Source: Sideroxydans sp. (GTDB taxonomy: Bacteria; Pseudomonadota; Gammaproteobacteria; Burkholderiales; Gallionellaceae). From it: 17,037 bases of DNA. Position numbers and translations under genes: made by a program. A model generated the notes under the pieces. The model searched no databases and had not been told where the DNA came from. It saw nothing but the letters and a program-made list of their open reading frames with translations. Positions 14,465 to 17,037 of the stretch are shown piece after piece. Within the stretch, counting starts at the first letter, position 1. Every line of letters starts with the position of its first letter. Where the stretch lies: positions 1 to 17,037 of the forward strand of contig JAVBYP010000265.1 in the NCBI GenBank assembly GCA_030823965.1, given 5' to 3'.

Positions 14465-15022
14465 ATGGTCAGTCTGCAACCCCCTCTATGCGATTTTGGT
14501 TGGAAAGCGCGCCCGTTCGATTTGTTAGGTATCGACGGCAAGCGCCACTCATTAGAGAGTTCTCGCGGCAAGAACGGTCTATTGGTGATGTTCATCTGCA
14601 ACCATTGTCCTTACGTCAAATCCATCCGCGACCGCATCATCCGTGACGTGCGAGAACTACAGCAACATGGCATCAACAGCATCGCCATCATGTCGAACGA
14701 CCCTGCCGACTACGCAGAAGACAGTTTCGACAACATGAAGCTCATCGCCCAACAGTACGACTACCCCTTCCCCTACGTGTGGGACGAGACCCAGCAGATC
14801 GCCAAGGATTACGGCGCGGTGTGCACACCGGACTTCTTCGGTTTCAATGCGGACTTAGAATTGCAATATCGTGGTCGGCTGGACGCTTCGCGCAAGGAAG
14901 CGGCACCCGATGCACAACGTGACCTGTTCAATGCCATGCTGCAAATAGCTAGAACAGGACAAGGACCGCGCGAACAACTCGCCAGCATGGGTTGTTCGAT
15001 CAAATGGAAGGATGAAGCGTGA
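14465..15022 (+). CDS. Thioredoxin-fold protein with CxxC (CNHC) motif
   Basis: A 185-residue redoxin/AhpC-TSA-like protein of the cytoplasm, with no signal peptide or lipobox. An N-terminal segment FDLLGIDGKRHSL leads to LLVMFICNHCPYVKSI, whose C45 and C48 form the likely redox pair. VCTPDFFGF (C120-T121-P122) gives the cis-proline of the thioredoxin fold with a third cysteine before it. NSIAIMSNDPADYAEDS and YRGRLDASR are typical of this CNHCPYV subfamily, found in many bacteria but not tied to a defined substrate. GGGAG nine bases upstream supports ATG 14465. The gene ends GTGA, overlapping the trkA start, so all three genes to the right are likely one operon. Confidence 0.9.
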   Translation: MVSLQPPLCDFGWKARPFDLLGIDGKRHSLESSRGKNGLLVMFICNHCPYVKSIRDRIIRDVRELQQHGINSIAIMSNDPADYAEDSFDNMKLIAQQYDYPFPYVWDETQQIAKDYGAVCTPDFFGFNADLELQYRGRLDASRKEAAPDAQRDLFNAMLQIARTGQGPREQLASMGCSIKWKDEA

Positions 15023-16392
15023 GGATACTGATTCTGGGGGCCGGACAGGTCGGCTCTACCGTTGCAGAAAGTCTAGTGAACGAATCGAATGACATCACCA
15101 TCGTCGATGCGGATGCTGAAAAATTGCGCTTGCTACAAGACCGTCTCGACCTGCGCACCGTCGTAGGGAATGCCGCCCACCCATCCATACTGGAACAAGC
15201 TGGGATCGCTGATGCGGATATGCTGTTGGCGGTGACGCAGAGCGACGAGGTCAATCTGGTCGCCTGCAAATTAGCGGCTTCGCTGTACAACACGCCCACC
15301 CGTATCGCACGCATCCGCTCTGCCGAATACCTCAACCGCGATGAAGTGTTCAGCACAGATAATTTCTGTGTGAGCTTCTCCATCTGCCCTGAACAGATCC
15401 TCACCGATTACATCACCAAGCTGATCGAGTTCCCAGAGGCGTTGCAAGTCTTGGAATTCGCAGATGGCAAAGTCTCGCTGGTCGCCGTGCGTGCCTTCGA
15501 AGGCGGGCCTCTCGTAGGTAAGCCTCTGAGTTTCTTGCGTACGCATATGCCTCAGGTCGAGACTCGCGTCGCTGCGATCTTCCGCAAGGACAGAGCAGTC
15601 AGCCCAGAGGGCACCACAGTCATCGAAGAAGGGGATGAGATATTCTTCATCGCCGCGACTGAGAACATCCGCCGCGTATTGAAAGAGATGCGTCGTATGG
15701 ACAAGCCGACCAAGCGCGTGATGATCGTAGGCGGCGGCAACATCGGCAAACGCCTGGCTAAAGCGCTAGAGAATGACTATCAGGTCAAACTCATCGAGTT
15801 CAATAAAAAAGCCTGCGAACGTCTTGCCAGCCAATTGAGTAAGACACTCGTACTACACGGCGATTGCACCGACGAGAATCTTTTGCAGCAGGAGCATGTC
15901 GAGGATGTGGATGTGTTCTGCGCACTGACTAACGATGATGAAAACAACATCATGTCGGCGCTGTTGGCCAAACAGATCGGCGCACGCAAAGTGATCGGTC
16001 TTATCAATCGCAGTGCCTATGTGGGCCTTGTCCAAGGTGGCAAGATCGACATCGCGCTGTCGCCCGCACACGTCACCATCGGCTCTTTGCTTGCCTATGT
16101 ACGCCAAGGGGACGTGGCCGCAGTCCACTCGCTGCGTCGTGGTGCGGCTGAAGCCTTGGAGCTGATCGCCCACGGCGATCGTGATTCTTCACAAGTCGTT
16201 GGGCGCCGCATCGATGAGATCCAATCACCGCGTGGAGCGACCATCGGTGCCATCGTGCGCAACGGCGAAGTCGTCATCGCACATCACGACACGGTGATCG
16301 AATCAGAAGACCATGTCATCGTGTTCGTCATCGACAAGAAGATGATCCGCAAGGTCGAGCAATTGTTCCAAGTGAAACTCGGGTTCTTCTGA
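15019..16392 (+). CDS. trkA: Trk system potassium uptake protein TrkA
   Basis: Peripheral NAD(H)-binding regulatory subunit of the Trk K+ channel. The 457 residues are two RCK units, each an N-terminal Rossmann (TrkA-N) and a C-terminal TrkA-C domain. The first dinucleotide motif is GAGQVG (7-12) with an acidic end IVDAD; the second is GGGNIG (238-243) followed by IEFNKK. FLRTHMPQVETRVAAIFRKD and GATIGAIVRNGEVVIAHHD are the two TrkA-C parts. The full length is typical (E. coli 458). The start is a GTG that overlaps the preceding stop (GTGA), and the stop overlaps the trkH start by one base (TGATG), so translation of thioredoxin-like, trkA and trkH is coupled. Confidence 0.97.
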   Translation: MRILILGAGQVGSTVAESLVNESNDITIVDADAEKLRLLQDRLDLRTVVGNAAHPSILEQAGIADADMLLAVTQSDEVNLVACKLAASLYNTPTRIARIRSAEYLNRDEVFSTDNFCVSFSICPEQILTDYITKLIEFPEALQVLEFADGKVSLVAVRAFEGGPLVGKPLSFLRTHMPQVETRVAAIFRKDRAVSPEGTTVIEEGDEIFFIAATENIRRVLKEMRRMDKPTKRVMIVGGGNIGKRLAKALENDYQVKLIEFNKKACERLASQLSKTLVLHGDCTDENLLQQEHVEDVDVFCALTNDDENNIMSALLAKQIGARKVIGLINRSAYVGLVQGGKIDIALSPAHVTIGSLLAYVRQGDVAAVHSLRRGAAEALELIAHGDRDSSQVVGRRIDEIQSPRGATIGAIVRNGEVVIAHHDTVIESEDHVIVFVIDKKMIRKVEQLFQVKLGFF

Positions 16393-17037
16393 TGAAGCGT
16401 GCTTTTACTGTTATCCATGCCTTAGGCCTGTTGCTGGTGGTATTCAGCATCGCCTACCTCATGCCTATCGTCGCGTCTCTCATCTACGGCGACTACGTCA
16501 TGTTGTTCGATTTCTTGCTGGCGATGGTATGGACCGCTGCGGCAGGTACTTTGATGTGGATGCTGACGCGCAGACACAAAGGTGAACTCTCCATCCGCCA
16601 TGGCTACTTGCTGGTGGTGGCGATGTGGACTGCGATGCCGGCTTTTAGCACCCTCCCTTTGTTGATGATGATCCCCAATCTGTCGTTCACGGATGCCTAC
16701 TTCGAGACGATGTCTGGAATGACTACCACAGGTGCGACCGTGCTTGTCGGACTCGACAATCTGCCGCCAGCTCTGAACATATGGCGACATGAACTGAATT
16801 GGTTGGGCGGCTTGGGCATCATCGTGCTGGCTGTTGCCGTGTTGCCATTGCTTGGCATCGGTGGCCGACAGCTGTTCAAAGCTGAGACGCCAGGACCAAT
16901 GAAGGATTCCGCCCTTACACCCCGCATCGCCGACACGGCACGTAATCTGTGGATCGTTTATGTAGGCATCACCTTGGCCTGTATCGGTAGCTTGAAATGG
17001 GCGGGCATGTCTTGGCTGGATGCGGTCTGTCATTCGT
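16392..17037 (+). CDS. trkH: Trk potassium uptake channel TrkH, 3' truncated by window edge
   Basis: The membrane channel subunit of Trk K+ uptake, of which 215 residues are visible of the usual ~480. TM segments are seen at about 8-30, 38-58, 70-93, 137-155 and 186-203. The first pore loop has the selectivity-filter stretch MTTTGATVL (110-118), preceded by DAYFETMSG, and WLGGLGI follows at 137-143. Three of the four pore loops lie beyond the window. The ATG at 16392 overlaps the trkA stop by one base. The frame is open to the last base. Confidence 0.95.
   Translation, partial: MKRAFTVIHALGLLLVVFSIAYLMPIVASLIYGDYVMLFDFLLAMVWTAAAGTLMWMLTRRHKGELSIRHGYLLVVAMWTAMPAFSTLPLLMMIPNLSFTDAYFETMSGMTTTGATVLVGLDNLPPALNIWRHELNWLGGLGIIVLAVAVLPLLGIGGRQLFKAETPGPMKDSALTPRIADTARNLWIVYVGITLACIGSLKWAGMSWLDAVCHS

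Noticed and set aside
14386..14601. Extension of rsmE to 14601
   Set aside because: It runs across the divergent promoter region and into the thioredoxin-like gene; the family starts at MAAPRFY (14385).
16422..17033. Long minus-strand open frame, 203 codons
   Set aside because: It is antisense to trkH, whose frame has clear pore and TM signatures. The antisense product is Gln/His-rich low-complexity, typical of a shadow frame.
1..17037. CRISPR array, defence system, prophage or insertion sequence
   Set aside because: No regularly spaced repeats, transposase, integrase, toxin-antitoxin pair or nuclease gene was seen; the window is mostly core genes.

Overview
The window is a housekeeping-type chromosomal segment of a Gram-negative proteobacterium. 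The gene families (HAE1-type RND pump, class II PyrC, classical ArgA with AAK and GNAT domains, YggX, RsmE, TrkA/TrkH) and the moderate GC content suggest a betaproteobacterium. A Nitrosomonadales/Gallionellaceae-like lineage is my best guess, but that placement is an inference from protein resemblance, with no phylogeny. No rRNA, tRNA, CRISPR array, transposase or phage gene was seen. No gap without a gene exceeds about 160 bases.

Layout. (1) 3-2624 (+): an RND efflux pump without its first ~170 residues. (2) 2656-3732 (+): pyrC, preceded by a perfect 11-bp stem that buries its ribosome binding site. (3) 3769-4095 (+): a small AT-richer YecR-like lipoprotein. (4) 4152-6386 (+): a tightly packed run of gamma-carbonic anhydrase, an unrecognised 122-aa protein, a DUF2288-type protein and a predicted outer-membrane protein. 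(5) 6394-10882: a polyphosphate island. It holds sixA-pap (-), a divergent histone-H1-like basic protein (+), and ppk1 (-) convergent with it. (6) 10897-12527 (-): yggX and argA, upstream of and co-directional with ppk1. (7) 12685-13314 (+): an unknown four-helix membrane protein with an internal duplication. (8) 13322-14385 (-): rsmE, an intact 4-oxalocrotonate-tautomerase gene, then a palindromic element and the decayed 3' end of a second tautomerase copy. (9) 14465-17037 (+): a thioredoxin-like gene, trkA and the first part of trkH, joined by overlapping stop/start codons.

How the genes fit together. PPK1 makes polyphosphate from ATP. Pap (two-domain PPK2) spends it to phosphorylate AMP to ADP. 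SixA removes phosphate from phosphohistidine. The lysine-rich protein between them is a plausible polyphosphate or nucleoid partner. The RND pump and trk genes run off the two ends of the window.

The most unusual observations are the H1-like gene inside the polyphosphate island, the pyrC leader hairpin that resembles the enterobacterial pyrC control hairpin, the duplicated and truncated tautomerase joined to a palindrome, and the internally duplicated membrane protein. I saw no clearly novel multi-gene system; most of the window is core metabolism.
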